From Rhizobacter sp. AJA081-3 (GTDB lineage: Bacteria > Pseudomonadota > Gammaproteobacteria > Burkholderiales > Burkholderiaceae_C): 64,000 nucleotides of DNA. Made by a program: the position numbers and the translations under genes. This document shows positions 49,240 through 62,295 of the stretch, in pieces. The DNA lies in assembly GCF_017795745.1 (NCBI RefSeq), contig NZ_CP059067.1, positions 1,736,001 to 1,800,000 on the forward strand. Reading direction: 5' to 3'. Position 1 is the stretch's first letter; the number at the start of each line of letters is the position of its first letter. The notes beneath the pieces are model-generated. The model did not search any database, was not told the DNA's origin, and was given only the letters and a program-made list of their open reading frames with translations.

Positions 49240-50592
49240 ATGACAGCTGCAGACGAATGGTTGACGGTCGAATCGCTCGACCTCGAGGCGCAGGGCGTGG
49301 CCCACAACGCCGAGGGCAAGGTGGTGTTCGTCGATGGTGCATTGCCCGGCGAGGTGGTGCAGGTCACGGTGCAACGGCGCAAGAACAACTGGGAGCAGGC
49401 CACCGCGGTGGCCTGGCGCCGCGAGAGTTCGCAGCGCGTTCGGCCGCAGTGCCCGCATTTCGGGAACTGCGGCGGCTGCAAGATGCAGCACCTGCATGTG
49501 GCGGCACAGGTGGCCACCAAGCAACGTGCGCTGGAAGACGCGCTGTGGCACCTGGGCAAGGTGAAGGCCGAACAGATGCTGCGCCCGATCGAGGGTCCGG
49601 CCTGGGGCTACCGCTTCCGCGCCCGGCTGTCGGTGCGCCACGTGGCGAAGAAGGGCAAGGTGCTGGTGGGCTTCCACGAGCGCAAGTCGAGCTACGTCGC
49701 CGACATGGAAGTCTGCGAAGTGCTGCCGCCTCACTTGTCGGCGATGCTGTTGCCGCTTCGCGAACTGATCGGCTCGATGGACCAGCGCGACCGGCTGCCG
49801 CAGATCGAGGTGGCGGTGGGTGACTCGGTCACTGCGCTGGTGCTGAGGCACCTGGAACCGCTGTCGGCGGCCGATGCCGACCGGATGCGCGACTTCGCGA
49901 AGGATCGTGGCGTGCAGTGGTGGCTGCAGCCCAAGGGCCCCGACACGGTACATCGCCTCGACGAGGGCGGGCCGGAACTGGCCTACACGTTGCCCGAGTT
50001 CGGCATCACGATGCCGTTCAAGCCGACCGACTTCACCCAGGTGAACCACCAGATCAACACCATGCTGGTCTCGCGCGCGCTGCGGCTGCTGGCCGTTCAA
50101 CCGGGCGAGCGCGTGATCGACTGGTTCTGCGGCCTGGGCAACTTCACGCTGCCGCTGGCGCGCAGCGCACGCGAAGTGCTCGGCATCGAGGGCAGCGAGG
50201 CGCTGGTGCAGCGCTCGCGAGAGAACGCGGCGCGCAACGGGCTGGCGCAGACAACGCGCTTCGAGGCGCGCAACCTGTTCGAGCTGCCGGCGGCCGATCT
50301 CGCTGGCTACGGCATGGCCAACAAGTGGCTCGTCGATCCGCCGCGCGAAGGCGCCTTCGCGCTGGCCAAGGCGCTGGCCGAACTGCATGAGGCGCCCGCG
50401 TTCGCGCCGGGCTGGGCGCCGCCGCGGCGCATCGTCTACGTGAGCTGCAACCCGGCCACGCTCGCGCGCGATGCCGGCCTGCTGGTGCACCAGGCCGGAT
50501 ACCGCTGCACGGCGGCAGGCGCCGTCAACATGTTCCCGCACACGGCGCATGTCGAAAGCATTGCGGTCTTCGAAAAGGACGACATCCGGTGA
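49240..50592 (+). CDS. rlmD: 23S rRNA (uracil(1939)-C(5))-methyltransferase RlmD
   Basis: RlmD methylates U1939 of 23S rRNA with SAM. The 450-residue enzyme has an N-terminal TRAM domain (about 6-64), iron-sulfur cysteines C71, C77 and C80 ([10 protein letters not shown]) with a fourth near EVCEVL, a SAM site ([14 protein letters not shown]) and the catalytic cysteine in [12 protein letters not shown]. The start is ATG 49240. Its TGA overlaps the GTG of the acyltransferase gene. Confidence 0.95.
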   Translation: MTAADEWLTVESLDLEAQGVAHNAEGKVVFVDGALPGEVVQVTVQRRKNNWEQATAVAWRRESSQRVRPQCPHFGNCGGCKMQHLHVAAQVATKQRALEDALWHLGKVKAEQMLRPIEGPAWGYRFRARLSVRHVAKKGKVLVGFHERKSSYVADMEVCEVLPPHLSAMLLPLRELIGSMDQRDRLPQIEVAVGDSVTALVLRHLEPLSAADADRMRDFAKDRGVQWWLQPKGPDTVHRLDEGGPELAYTLPEFGITMPFKPTDFTQVNHQINTMLVSRALRLLAVQPGERVIDWFCGLGNFTLPLARSAREVLGIEGSEALVQRSRENAARNGLAQTTRFEARNLFELPAADLAGYGMANKWLVDPPREGAFALAKALAELHEAPAFAPGWAPPRRIVYVSCNPATLARDAGLLVHQAGYRCTAAGAVNMFPHTAHVESIAVFEKDDIR

Positions 50593-52031
50593 ACGCGACC
50601 GTCAGCATCCCGCTGTGGCTGTTCGTCCTGCTGCTCGTGCTGGCGGCGGCGGCCGGGCTGCAGTGGTTCCTGCTGCCGGGCGTGCGCTGGTACTTCCGGC
50701 GCAAGGTGCGGCGGGTGCTCGACGAGATCCAGTTGCGGCTCAAGATCGAACTGCCGCAGTTCAAGCTGACGCGCCGCCGCGCGCTGATCGACCGGCTGAT
50801 GAGCGACCCTCGCGTGATGGCCGCGGCGCAGCAGCACGGCATCGAGACCGGCAAGTCTTCCGCTGCGGTGAAGAAGCAGGTGCTCGGCTATGCGCGAGAG
50901 ATCGTGCCGGCCTTCAATGCCTACGTGTACTTCCGCGTCGGCTACTGGCTGGCCAAGACCTTCGCAAGGCTGGTCTACCGGGTTCGGCTCGGCTACACCG
51001 ACGACGCGGCGATCGCTGCCATCAACCCCAAGTCCACGGTGGTGTTCGTGATGAACCACCGCAGCAACATGGACTACATCCTGGTGTCCTTCCTCGCCGC
51101 CGAGCGCGTCGCGCTGAGCTACGCGGTGGGCGAGTGGGCGCGCATCTGGCCGCTGCAGGGGCTGATCCGCGCGATGGGCGCGTACTTCGTGCGCCGCAAC
51201 TCCGGCGACCCGCTGTACCGCATGGTGCTGCAGCGCTACGTGCAGATGGCCACCGAGGGTGGCGTGCCGCAGGCGATGTATCCCGAGGGAGGGCTGAGCG
51301 TGGATGGACGACTGCGCGAGCCCAAGCTCGGCCTGCTCGACTACATGCTCAAGGGCTTCAGCCCGGACGCCGAACGCGACCTGGTGTTCATCCCGGTGGG
51401 CATCAACTACGACCGCGTCATCGAAGACCGCAGCCTGCTGCGCAAGCTCGACGAGAAGCCGCCGCGCGGCAGCCTGTGGCGCACGCTGCGCATCACCGGG
51501 GCCTATCTCGGCCGCCAGTTCGTCTTCACGCTGCTGGGTCGACGCTATCGCTACGGCTACGCCTGCGTGAACTTCGGCCGCCCGCTGTCGATGCGCGGCT
51601 GGGTGCGCGAGCGCGGTGTCGATTTCCGTGGCCTCACCGACGCGCAGCGCCGCGATGCGGTGGGCGCCGTTGGGCAGGCACTGATGGCGACGATCGGCCA
51701 GACCATCCCGGTGCTGCCGGTTCCTCTGGTCGCACGCGTGCTGGCGGCCGACCCGCAGCAGGCCTGGTCGGAACTGGAGCTCAAGGCGGCCGTTCTCGCG
51801 CTCATGGAGCGCGCCGAGAACCAGGGGGCGCATGTCTACGTGCCGCGCAGCGACCGCGACTACGCCATCTCCGTGGGCCTGCGCATGCTGACGCTGCGTC
51901 ATCTTGCCCTGGACGACGAGGGCCTGATCCGCGCCAATCCGGCCGAACTGCGTGTGCTGAACTACTACGCCAACTCGATCGCGCACCTGTTCGATGCACC
52001 AAAACAAACGGGGCCCGAAGGCCCCGCTTGA
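50589..52031 (+). CDS. 1-acyl-glycerol-3-phosphate acyltransferase-like protein
   Basis: The 480-residue membrane-associated acyltransferase has one N-terminal helix (about 8-30) and the catalytic HX4D motif NHRSNMD (H157, D162), followed by the substrate motif [11 protein letters not shown]. It is about twice the length of PlsC, with a long C-terminal region. It most resembles the PlsB/PlsC-related phospholipid acyltransferases; the exact acyl acceptor is unknown. GTG 50589 overlaps the rlmD stop (GTGA). Its last codons contain the terminator of the convergent gene. Confidence 0.87.
   Translation: MNATVSIPLWLFVLLLVLAAAAGLQWFLLPGVRWYFRRKVRRVLDEIQLRLKIELPQFKLTRRRALIDRLMSDPRVMAAAQQHGIETGKSSAAVKKQVLGYAREIVPAFNAYVYFRVGYWLAKTFARLVYRVRLGYTDDAAIAAINPKSTVVFVMNHRSNMDYILVSFLAAERVALSYAVGEWARIWPLQGLIRAMGAYFVRRNSGDPLYRMVLQRYVQMATEGGVPQAMYPEGGLSVDGRLREPKLGLLDYMLKGFSPDAERDLVFIPVGINYDRVIEDRSLLRKLDEKPPRGSLWRTLRITGAYLGRQFVFTLLGRRYRYGYACVNFGRPLSMRGWVRERGVDFRGLTDAQRRDAVGAVGQALMATIGQTIPVLPVPLVARVLAADPQQAWSELELKAAVLALMERAENQGAHVYVPRSDRDYAISVGLRMLTLRHLALDDEGLIRANPAELRVLNYYANSIAHLFDAPKQTGPEGPA
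52001..52026 (-). terminator. Rho-independent terminator with TTCG loop for the Bax inhibitor-1 gene, inside the acyltransferase gene
   Basis: On the minus strand CGGGGCC (52026-52020) and GGCCCCG (52015-52009) enclose a TTCG tetraloop and are followed by TTTGTTTT. This is a good intrinsic terminator 28 bases after the Bax inhibitor-1 stop. It lies wholly within the coding end of the acyltransferase gene. Confidence 0.8.
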
Positions 52032-52054
52032 AGTTCAGTTCAGGACTGCGGCGA

Positions 52055-52750
52055 TCACTCGCTGTTGCCACCGATGCCGAACAGCGACAGCAGCGCCTGG
52101 AACACGTTGTAGATGCTCAGGTAGACGCCGAGCGTGGCGCTGATGTAGTTCGTCTCGTAGCCGTCCTGCACGCGCTTCAGGTCGTACAGGATGAAGGCCG
52201 AGAAGATGCCGATCACCAGCACCGACAGCGTGATCATCAGCGCGCTCGACTGGATGAAGAAGTTGGCGATGCCCGCCACCAGCACCATGATCGCGCCGAT
52301 GAAGAGCCACTTGCCCATCGCCGACAGGTCACGCTTGATGATCGACGACAAGGTGGCCATGCCGAGGAAGATCGCGCCGGTGCCGGCGAAGGCCATCATG
52401 ATCAGGCTCGCGCCGTTGGTCAGGCCCAGCACCGCGCCGACCAGGCGCGAGAGCATGATGCCCATGAAGAAGGTGAAGGCCAGCAGCACCGGCACGCCGG
52501 CTGCGGAGTTCTTCGTCTTCTCGATCGCGAACATGAAGCCGAACGCACCGACCAGGAACACGACCAGGCCGATCCCGGGCGACATCGCGCGGGCGATGCC
52601 CGTGCTCACGCCGATCCAGGCGCCGAGCACCGTGGGCACCATCGACAGCGCGAGCAGCCAGTAGGTATTGCGCAGCACGCGGTTGCGCTGCTCCACCGAT
52701 ACCGCGGTGCCGGCGTATCCGCCGTAGGCAGCTTGCAGGCTCTGGTTCAT
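52055..52750 (-). CDS. Bax inhibitor-1/YccA family membrane protein
   Basis: The 231-residue protein has seven membrane helices typical of the BI-1/TMBIM family. LRNTYWLLALSMVPTVLGAW opens the first helix and SALMITLSVLVIGIFSAFILYDL lies near the end. The C-terminal acidic region that forms the calcium-leak di-aspartyl sensor is partly recognisable (ILYDLKR). E. coli YccA also inhibits FtsH; ftsH lies 8 kb away here, not adjacent. GGAGGTTTC precedes the ATG. Confidence 0.92.
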   Translation of the reverse strand: MNQSLQAAYGGYAGTAVSVEQRNRVLRNTYWLLALSMVPTVLGAWIGVSTGIARAMSPGIGLVVFLVGAFGFMFAIEKTKNSAAGVPVLLAFTFFMGIMLSRLVGAVLGLTNGASLIMMAFAGTGAIFLGMATLSSIIKRDLSAMGKWLFIGAIMVLVAGIANFFIQSSALMITLSVLVIGIFSAFILYDLKRVQDGYETNYISATLGVYLSIYNVFQALLSLFGIGGNSE

Positions 52751-52907
52751 GAAACCTCCGTGAATTGATGATGCACCCTTGGACGGGCAGGCCGGATTCT
52801 AGTTCCCCCTCTGCCGGGACATAAAGACCGTACACGCCGTGGCGAAATGGCGGCGCGACCTCCGCGGTAGAGTTGGCATTCTTCGAAGCCACCCACCGCC
52901 AGAGATC

Positions 52908-53321
52908 ATGAACAACAAACCCTTCCTCACCCTGGACGACGCCAGGCGAATTGCGGCCGCCGCGGAAGCCGAAGCGCTGGCCAACAAGTGGGCGGTGTGC
53001 ATCGCCGTCGTCGATGACGGCGGCCACCTGCTCTGGCTGCAGCGCCTGGACGGCGCGGCGCCGATCTCGGCCCAGATCGCGCCCAACAAGGCTCGCACGG
53101 CGGCGCTCGGCCGCCGCGAGAGCCGCGTCTACGAGGAGATGATCAACCAGGGGCGCATGTCCTTCCTCAGCGCGCCCGGGCTGGAGGCCATGCTCGAAGG
53201 TGGCGTGCCTGTCATCGCCGGCGGTCATTGCGTGGGAGCGGTGGGGGTCAGTGGCGTCAAGTCGGCCGAGGACGCGCAGATCGCGCGCGCCGGCATCGCC
53301 GCTCTCGGTCTCGCGGGCTGA
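52908..53321 (+). CDS. GlcG/HbpS family haem-degrading domain protein (DUF336)
   Basis: The 137-residue protein has the GlcG/HbpS (DUF336) fold, with LTLDDARRIAAAAEAEALANKW, AVVDDGGHLLWLQRLDGA, the lysine-containing IAPNKARTA and the glycine-rich GGVPVIAGGHCVGAVGVSG. The family includes haem-binding and glycolate-locus proteins of unclear function. ATG 52908 is preferred; the longer frame would add a basic stretch with no homology. It is divergent from the Bax inhibitor gene over 157 bases. Confidence 0.85.
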   Translation: MNNKPFLTLDDARRIAAAAEAEALANKWAVCIAVVDDGGHLLWLQRLDGAAPISAQIAPNKARTAALGRRESRVYEEMINQGRMSFLSAPGLEAMLEGGVPVIAGGHCVGAVGVSGVKSAEDAQIARAGIAALGLAG

Positions 53322-53349
53322 AGCGGTCGGGTGAGGGTGGTCGCTCGGC

Positions 53350-53507
53350 TATAATTTCGCGGTTTAGCTTCTTCCACCCCGCCCAGCGAATCTCTCGCTG
53401 ATTCCGACGGAAATTCCCCTCGGTTTTCCTGCCGGCGCAGTCTTCGCGAACGCCGGTTTCGGCTTCGACGAGCCGAGCTGGGCGCGCACACTCGAACGGA
53501 GATCCCG
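53350..53507 (+). promoter_or_regulatory. Promoter and structured leader of carAB
   Basis: TATAAT at 53350-53355 is a consensus -10, placing the start near 53362 and giving a leader of about 146 bases. The leader holds two clear hairpins: CAGCGA/TCGCTG (53384-53400, five-base loop) and TCGGCT/AGCCGA (53459-53476, six-base loop). No T-run follows the second one, so a terminator-based attenuator is not obvious. ACGGAGATCCC is the ribosome-binding site for GTG 53508. Confidence 0.55.
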
Positions 53508-54670
53508 GTGCCGCCGCAACTGCTGTCCCCACAAGCCCAGGCCCTCCTGGCTCTCGCAGACGGCACGGTCTTCCACGGGGTCTCGATCGGCGCGCCCGGT
53601 CGCACCGTCGGCGAAGTGGTGTTCAACACAGCGCTGACCGGCTACCAGGAGATCCTCACCGACCCGAGCTACTGCCGGCAGATCGTCACGCTGACGTATC
53701 CGCACATCGGCAGCTACGGGATCAACGAGGAAGACGTCGAGGCCTCGAAGGTCCATGCCGCCGGCCTGATCATCAAGGACCTGCCGATCCGCGCCTCCAA
53801 CTTCCGCAGCACGCTCACGCTGAGCGACTACTTGAAGCGCGAGGGCACCGTGGCCATCGCCAACCTCGACACGCGGCGCCTCACGCGCATCCTGCGCAAC
53901 GGCGGCGCCCAGAATGGCTGCATCCTGACGCTGCCGCTGGGCGAGAGCCTGACCGCTGCGCACCGCGAAGAAGCCATCGCCGCCGCCAAGGCGGCGCCAA
54001 GCATGGCCGGCCTGGACCTTGCGAAGGTCGTGACTTGCCGCGAGCGCAGCGAGTGGAGCGAAACGGAATGGTCGCTCGAAGACGGCTATGGCCAGTTGGT
54101 CAAGCCGAAGCATCACGTTGTCGCCTACGACTTCGGCGTCAAGCGCAACATCCTGCGCATGCTGGCCAGCCGCGGCTGCCGCGTGACCGTGGTGCCGGCG
54201 CAGACGCCGGCCACCCAGGTGCTCGAACTGAAGCCCGACGGCATCTTCCTGAGCAACGGCCCCGGCGACCCCGAGCCCTGCGACTACGCGATCGCGGCCT
54301 CGCGCGAGCTCATCGAGCGCGGCATCCCGACCTTCGGCATCTGCCTGGGCCACCAGATCGTGGCGCTGGCCTCGGGTGCGAAGACCTTCAAGATGAAGTT
54401 CGGACACCACGGCGCCAACCATCCGGTGAAGGACCTCGACACCGGACGCGTCAGCATCACCAGCCAGAACCACGGCTTCGCGGTGGACGAGAAATCGCTG
54501 CCGAAGAACCTGCGCCCGACCCACGTGTCGCTGTTCGACGGCACGCTGCAGGGCCTGGCGCGCACCGACAGGCCGGCCTTCTGCTTCCAGGGCCACCCGG
54601 AGGCCTCGCCCGGACCGCATGACATCTCGTACCTGTTCGACCGCTTCGTGGCGTTGATGGAGTCCAAGTA

Positions 54671-54671
<1 letters not shown>
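53508..54671 (+). CDS. carA: Carbamoyl-phosphate synthase small (glutaminase) subunit
   Basis: CarA hydrolyses glutamine and channels ammonia to CarB for carbamoyl phosphate, used in arginine and pyrimidine synthesis. The 387-residue protein has the CPSase small-chain domain (about 1-160) and a class I glutaminase domain with nucleophile C279 (GICLGHQ) and the late His/Glu pair in [14 protein letters not shown] at 53508 is the start. Its TAA overlaps the carB ATG by one base. Confidence 0.97.
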
Positions 54672-57958
<3,287 letters not shown>

Positions 57959-57977
57959 ACTTCCATCCAACCCTCGC

Positions 57978-58014
57978 GGCCGCTGCCGGACTCCCGGCGG
58001 CGGCCTCGTTTTTT
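57978..58014 (+). terminator. Strong intrinsic terminator after carB
   Basis: A 12-pair stem, GGCCGCTGCCGG with CCGGCGGCGGCC (one G-T pair) around an ACTC loop, is followed by CTCG and a run of six T. It separates carAB from greA, which must then have its own promoter or depend on readthrough. Confidence 0.9.
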
Positions 58015-58033
58015 GCGGCAAGGCTAGAACCCC

Positions 58034-58510
58034 ATGGTCACCATTCCCCTCACCAAGCGCGGTGCCGAGAAGCTCAAGGAAGAGCTGGCGCGGCTGAAGA
58101 ACGTCGAGCGCCACGCCGTCATCCAGGCGATCGCCGAGGCGCGTGCGCAGGGTGACCTCTCGGAGAACGCCGAGTACGAGGCCGCCAAGGACAAGCAGGG
58201 CTTCATCGAAGGCCGCATCCTCGAGATCGAGGGCAAGCTGGCGGCAGCGCAGATCATCGACCCGTCGACGCTGGACGCCGGCGGCCGCGTGGTCTTCGGC
58301 TCCACGGTCGACCTGGAAGACGAAGACAGCGGCCAGAAAGTCACCTACCAGATCGTCGGCGACGACGAAGCCGACCTGAAGCAGGGCCTGATCTCGATCA
58401 GCTCGCCGATCGCGCGTGCGCTGATCGGCAAGGAAGGCGGCGACGTGGCCGAGGTGCAGGCCCCCGGTGGCGTGCGCCACTACGAGATCGTCGACGTCCG
58501 CTATCTCTGA
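58034..58510 (+). CDS. greA: Transcription elongation factor GreA
   Basis: GreA rescues backtracked RNA polymerase by stimulating cleavage of the nascent RNA. The 158-residue protein has an N-terminal coiled coil (about 1-75) with the catalytic acidic tip in [16 protein letters not shown], and a C-terminal FKBP-like domain ([15 protein letters not shown]). The greA-yhbY-rlmE-ftsH-folP-glmM order matches E. coli except for the DUF4149 gene. Confidence 0.97.
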   Translation: MVTIPLTKRGAEKLKEELARLKNVERHAVIQAIAEARAQGDLSENAEYEAAKDKQGFIEGRILEIEGKLAAAQIIDPSTLDAGGRVVFGSTVDLEDEDSGQKVTYQIVGDDEADLKQGLISISSPIARALIGKEGGDVAEVQAPGGVRHYEIVDVRYL

Positions 58511-58512
58511 GC

Positions 58513-58953
58513 ATGTCTGCCAACCGCGCCGCGGCGGTGCTGGCCGGCCTGTGGGCCGGCATCCTGCTTGCCATCGGGCTGATCGGCGCGCCGGCCGGCT
58601 TCGCCACGCTGGCCGTGTCGGCCGATGCCGGGCGGGTGGCCGGGCGCATGTTCGCGCAGGAGGCCTATCTCGGCCTGGGCGTGGCGATCGTGCTGTTCCT
58701 GCTCGAGCGCGGCCGGGCGCGCCGCGCTGCCGAAGCCGGGCAGGGCTCGGCGCTCAACGCCAACATGCTTCTGCTGCTCGGTGCGTTGTTCTGCACCGTG
58801 GCCGGCTACTTCGCGCTGCAGCCGATGATGGCGGCAGCGCGAGCCGGGCAGGGGCCCTGGTCCTTCGGCGCGTTGCACGGCGTCTCGGCCGCCTTCTTCG
58901 GGCTCAAGGCGCTGCTGGTGCTGACGCTGGCGTGGCGGCTCGTACCAAGCTGA
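58513..58953 (+). CDS. DUF4149 membrane protein
   Basis: The 146-residue protein has four membrane helices and the DUF4149 pattern: AGLWAGILLAIGLIGAPAGFATL at the start and ALHGVSAAFFGLKALLVLTLAW at the end. Its function is unknown. It starts two bases after the greA stop, so it is cotranscribed, and is convergent with yhbY 26 bases further on. Confidence 0.85.
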   Translation: MSANRAAAVLAGLWAGILLAIGLIGAPAGFATLAVSADAGRVAGRMFAQEAYLGLGVAIVLFLLERGRARRAAEAGQGSALNANMLLLLGALFCTVAGYFALQPMMAAARAGQGPWSFGALHGVSAAFFGLKALLVLTLAWRLVPS

Positions 58954-58979
58954 GCGCGGCAGCTCGGCCTTTGCGGGCG

Positions 58980-59453
58980 CTATTCGGCGGCGGACTTCTT
59001 GATGCTGGTCACGCGCTTGCGGGCGCGCTTGACCTCGCCGCCGGCAGCCAGACGCTGGTTGCCCAGCACCTTGACCTTCTTGATCTGCGGCCGATGGTTG
59101 CCGCTGCGCGAGAACTTCAGCACCTTGACCACCTTGGGGCCGGGCATGCGGTCGTCGCGCTCGGCCTTTTCCTTCGGCGGGATCGGGCGCCAAAGCACCA
59201 GCAGCTTGCCGATGTGCTGGATGGGCGCGGCGTTGAGCGTCTCGGCCAGCGTGGCGAAGATGGTCTCTCGCGTCTCGCGCTCGTCGGAGAACACCCTCAC
59301 CTTGATCAGGCCGTGAGCGTTCAGCGCCGCGTCGACCTCTTTGCTGACGGCGGCCGTGAGGCCGTCGCCTCCGATCAGCACGACCGGATCGAGGTGATGG
59401 GCATCGGCGCGTTTGTCCTTGCGCTGGGCGGGCGTGAGCTGGATGGCAGGCAT
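58980..59453 (-). CDS. yhbY: YhbY family RNA-binding protein (CRM domain) with C-terminal extension
   Basis: YhbY binds precursor 50S ribosomal particles. The CRM domain occupies about residues 3-98 ([28 protein letters not shown] and [16 protein letters not shown]). The remaining 60 residues form a basic tail ([16 protein letters not shown]) absent from the 97-residue E. coli protein; it may add RNA affinity. Its ATG is 20 bp from the divergent rlmE ATG. Confidence 0.9.
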   Translation of the reverse strand: MPAIQLTPAQRKDKRADAHHLDPVVLIGGDGLTAAVSKEVDAALNAHGLIKVRVFSDERETRETIFATLAETLNAAPIQHIGKLLVLWRPIPPKEKAERDDRMPGPKVVKVLKFSRSGNHRPQIKKVKVLGNQRLAAGGEVKRARKRVTSIKKSAAE

Positions 59454-59473
59454 GCCCGTATTATCCGCGCCAG
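59454..59473. promoter_or_regulatory. 20-bp bidirectional promoter between yhbY and rlmE
   Basis: TATTAT (59459-59464) lies nine bases before the rlmE ATG. On the other strand GATAAT (59465-59460), overlapping it by five bases, lies six bases before the yhbY ATG. This AT core is the only one in the gap, so both genes may be read from a symmetric -10 as leaderless transcripts. Each -35 would fall inside the opposite gene. Confidence 0.5.
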
Positions 59474-60160
59474 ATGAAAGTCCAGACGAAAAGCAAGAAG
59501 GTCAACAAGGCGTGGTTGCACGACCACCTGACCGACCCCTACGTGAGGCTGGCGCAGAAGGAGGGCTATCGCGCCCGCGCCGCCTACAAGCTCAAGGAGA
59601 TCGATGAGACCCTGCACCTGATCAAGCCAGGGCAATTGGTCGTCGACCTCGGCGCCACGCCAGGCGCCTGGAGCCAGTACCTGCGCCGCAAGTTCGCGCC
59701 CCGTGACGCGGGCACCGGCGGCGCGGCGGTCGGCGAGCTCAATGGCACCATCATCGCGCTGGACCTGCTTGAGTTCGAGCCGATCGAGGGCGTGCACTTC
59801 ATCCAGGGCGATTTCCGCGAGGACGCCGTACTCGCAGCGCTCGACGCCCAGGTGGCCGGCCGGCCGGTGGACGTGGTCGTCTCCGACATGGCGCCCAATC
59901 TGTCGGGCATCGAAAGCACGGATTCCGCCCGCATCGGCCTGCTGGTGGAACTGGCGGTCGATTTTGCCGTCCGACACCTGAAACCCGAGGGCGCGCTCGT
60001 CTGCAAGGTATTCCATGGCAGCGGCTACAACGAGCTCGTGAAACTCTTCAAGGACACTTTCCGAGTGGTCAAACCGATCAAACCGAAGGCATCGCGCGAC
60101 AAGTCCGCTGAAACCTTCCTGGCCGGCATCGGGCTCAAGGTTCGGCCGGCAGGCAGCTGA
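59474..60160 (+). CDS. rlmE: 23S rRNA (uridine(2552)-2'-O)-methyltransferase RlmE
   Basis: RlmE methylates the 2'-O of U2552 in the 23S A-loop. The 228-residue protein has the K-D-K-E catalytic tetrad (K39, D138, K178, E213) and SAM motif [15 protein letters not shown]. The tetrad spacing is 14 residues longer after the first lysine than in E. coli because of an insert around residues 77-90 ([13 protein letters not shown]). It precedes ftsH as in E. coli, with a 160-base gap. Confidence 0.95.
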   Translation: MKVQTKSKKVNKAWLHDHLTDPYVRLAQKEGYRARAAYKLKEIDETLHLIKPGQLVVDLGATPGAWSQYLRRKFAPRDAGTGGAAVGELNGTIIALDLLEFEPIEGVHFIQGDFREDAVLAALDAQVAGRPVDVVVSDMAPNLSGIESTDSARIGLLVELAVDFAVRHLKPEGALVCKVFHGSGYNELVKLFKDTFRVVKPIKPKASRDKSAETFLAGIGLKVRPAGS

Positions 60161-60234
60161 GAATCGTCATGAACTGCACGAATCGAGGCGATACACGCAG
60201 ACGTTCCAGGGTGAAACCAATCCAAATGCAGGCC

Positions 60235-60262
60235 TTGACTCGACTAAAATCGCACACATATG
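60235..60262 (+). promoter_or_regulatory. Putative ftsH promoter
   Basis: CTTGACT with TTGACT at 60235-60240, a 16-base spacer and CATATG at 60257-60262 could be a sigma-70 promoter. The CTTGA start also suits a heat-shock sigma factor. The predicted leader is about 50 bases and ends in AAAAGGAG before GTG 60321. Confidence 0.4.
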
Positions 60263-60320
60263 CCGTGGCAATGGGCGGAATCGTGTCCGCAGCGTTGTCT
60301 GACCGGGAAAAGGAGCCGCG

Positions 60321-62225
60321 GTGAACAATCAATGGTTCTCTAAAGTCGCTGTTTGGCTGGTGATCGCACTCGTGCTGTTCACCGTGTTCAAGCAGTTCGA
60401 CCGCGGGGCTTCGACGGCCGGACAGATCGGCTACTCCGACTTCCTCGAAGAGGTGCGCAGCAAGCGCATCAAGAGCGTCCAGTTGCAGGAAGGCGCCGGT
60501 GGCAGCACCGAGATCCGCGCCCGCACCACCGACGACAAGGAACTGCGCACCACCGCCACCTACCTCGACCGCGGCTTGGTGGGCGACCTGATCAACAACG
60601 GCATCAAGTTCGACGTCAAGCCGCGCGAGGAACCCTCGTTCCTGCTCAGCCTGCTGGCGAGCTGGGGCCCGATCCTGCTGCTCATCGGCGTCTGGATCTA
60701 CTTCATGCGCCAGATGCAGGGCGGCGGCAAGGGCGGCGCCTTCAGCTTCGGCAAGAGCAAGGCGCGCATGCTCGACGAGGCCAACAACACCACCACCTTT
60801 GCCGACGTCGCCGGATGTGACGAGGCCAAGGAGGAGGTCAAGGAACTGGTCGACTTCCTGAAAGACCCGCAGAAGTTCCAGAAGCTGGGCGGGCGCATCC
60901 CGCGCGGCGTGCTGCTGGTCGGCCCCCCGGGCACCGGCAAGACGCTGCTGGCCAAGGCCATCGCCGGCGAGGCCAAGGTGCCGTTCTTCAGCATCTCCGG
61001 CTCCGACTTCGTCGAGATGTTCGTCGGCGTGGGTGCAGCCCGCGTGCGCGACATGTTCGAGCAGGCCAAGAAGAGCGCCCCGTGCATCATCTTCGTCGAC
61101 GAAATCGACGCCGTGGGCCGCCATCGTGGCGCGGGCCTGGGCGGCGGCAACGACGAGCGCGAGCAGACGCTGAACCAGATGCTCGTCGAGATGGACGGTT
61201 TCGAGACCAACCTCGGCGTGATCGTGATGGCGGCGACCAACCGGCCCGACATCCTCGACCCGGCGCTGCTGCGCCCGGGCCGCTTTGACCGCCAGGTCTA
61301 CGTAACGCTGCCCGACGTGCGCGGCCGCGAGCAGATCCTCAACGTGCACATGCGCAAGGTGCCGGTCGGCCAGGACATCCGCGCCGACATCCTGGCGCGC
61401 GGCACGCCGGGCTTCAGCGGTGCCGATCTGGCCAACCTGGTCAACGAGGCGGCGCTGTTCGCCGCGCGCCGCAACGGGCGCGTGGTCGAGATGGTCGACT
61501 TCGAGAAGGCCAAGGACAAGATCATGATGGGCCCCGAGCGCAAGTCCATGGTCATGCCCGAGGAAGAGCGCCGCAACACCGCCTACCACGAAGCTGGCCA
61601 CGCCCTGGTGGCGCGCCTGATGCCCAAGACCGACCCGGTGCACAAGGTCACCGTGATCCCGCGCGGCCGCGCGCTGGGCGTGACGATGCAGTTGCCCGAA
61701 GGCGACCGCTACAGCATGGACAAGGAGCGCATGCTCTCGACCATCTCGGTGCTGTTTGGCGGCCGCATCGCCGAAGAGGTGTTCATGAACCAGATGACCA
61801 CCGGCGCCAGCAACGACTTCGAGCGCGCCACGGCGATTGCCCGCGACATGGTGACGCGTTACGGCATGACCGACGAGCTCGGCCCGATGGTTTATGCCGA
61901 AAACGAGGGCGAGGTCTTCCTCGGCCGTTCGGTCACCAAGACGACCAACATGTCCGAGGAGACGATGCGCAAGGTCGACGGCGTGATCCGCCGCATCATC
62001 GACGAGCAGTACAACATTGCGCGCAAGCACATCGAAGAGAACCAGGACAAGATGCACGCGATGGCCAAGGCACTGCTCGAATGGGAAACCATCGACAGCG
62101 ACCAGATCGAGGACATCATGACCGGCAAGCCGCCGCGGCCGCCGAAGGACTGGACGACGCCTTCGGGCAAGGGCAGCACTGCCGTGCCGCCGGTCAGCCC
62201 GGGCAGCGCGACGGCCACGGCCTGA
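60321..62225 (+). CDS. ftsH: ATP-dependent zinc metalloprotease FtsH
   Basis: FtsH is a membrane AAA+ protease for damaged membrane proteins and short-lived regulators. The 634-residue protein has TM1 (about 8-24), a periplasmic domain, TM2 (about 110-129), Walker A GPPGTGKT (201-208), Walker B IIFVDEID, the second region of homology [20 protein letters not shown] and the zinc site HEAGH (423-427). GTG 60321 follows AAAAGGAG. A terminator-like hairpin separates it from folP. Confidence 0.98.
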   Translation: MNNQWFSKVAVWLVIALVLFTVFKQFDRGASTAGQIGYSDFLEEVRSKRIKSVQLQEGAGGSTEIRARTTDDKELRTTATYLDRGLVGDLINNGIKFDVKPREEPSFLLSLLASWGPILLLIGVWIYFMRQMQGGGKGGAFSFGKSKARMLDEANNTTTFADVAGCDEAKEEVKELVDFLKDPQKFQKLGGRIPRGVLLVGPPGTGKTLLAKAIAGEAKVPFFSISGSDFVEMFVGVGAARVRDMFEQAKKSAPCIIFVDEIDAVGRHRGAGLGGGNDEREQTLNQMLVEMDGFETNLGVIVMAATNRPDILDPALLRPGRFDRQVYVTLPDVRGREQILNVHMRKVPVGQDIRADILARGTPGFSGADLANLVNEAALFAARRNGRVVEMVDFEKAKDKIMMGPERKSMVMPEEERRNTAYHEAGHALVARLMPKTDPVHKVTVIPRGRALGVTMQLPEGDRYSMDKERMLSTISVLFGGRIAEEVFMNQMTTGASNDFERATAIARDMVTRYGMTDELGPMVYAENEGEVFLGRSVTKTTNMSEETMRKVDGVIRRIIDEQYNIARKHIEENQDKMHAMAKALLEWETIDSDQIEDIMTGKPPRPPKDWTTPSGKGSTAVPPVSPGSATATA

Positions 62226-62250
62226 CCGAGAGCCAACGCAGCGTTTTTCG

Positions 62251-62279
62251 ACGGGGCTTCGGCCCCGTTCGTGTTTTCA
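62251..62279 (+). terminator. Hairpin terminator after ftsH
   Basis: ACGGGGC (62251-62257) and GCCCCGT (62262-62268) enclose a TTCG tetraloop and are followed by TCGTGTTTTC. The stem core matches the terminator at 52001-52026. It ends 16 bases before the folP ATG, so partial readthrough is likely. Confidence 0.7.
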
Positions 62280-62295
62280 GACCCGCTCCGCAACG

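Noticed and set aside
60135-62057. Long minus-strand open frame opposite ftsH
   Set aside because: Antisense shadow of ftsH; low-complexity His/Ala/Leu/Asp-rich translation and no ribosome-binding site.
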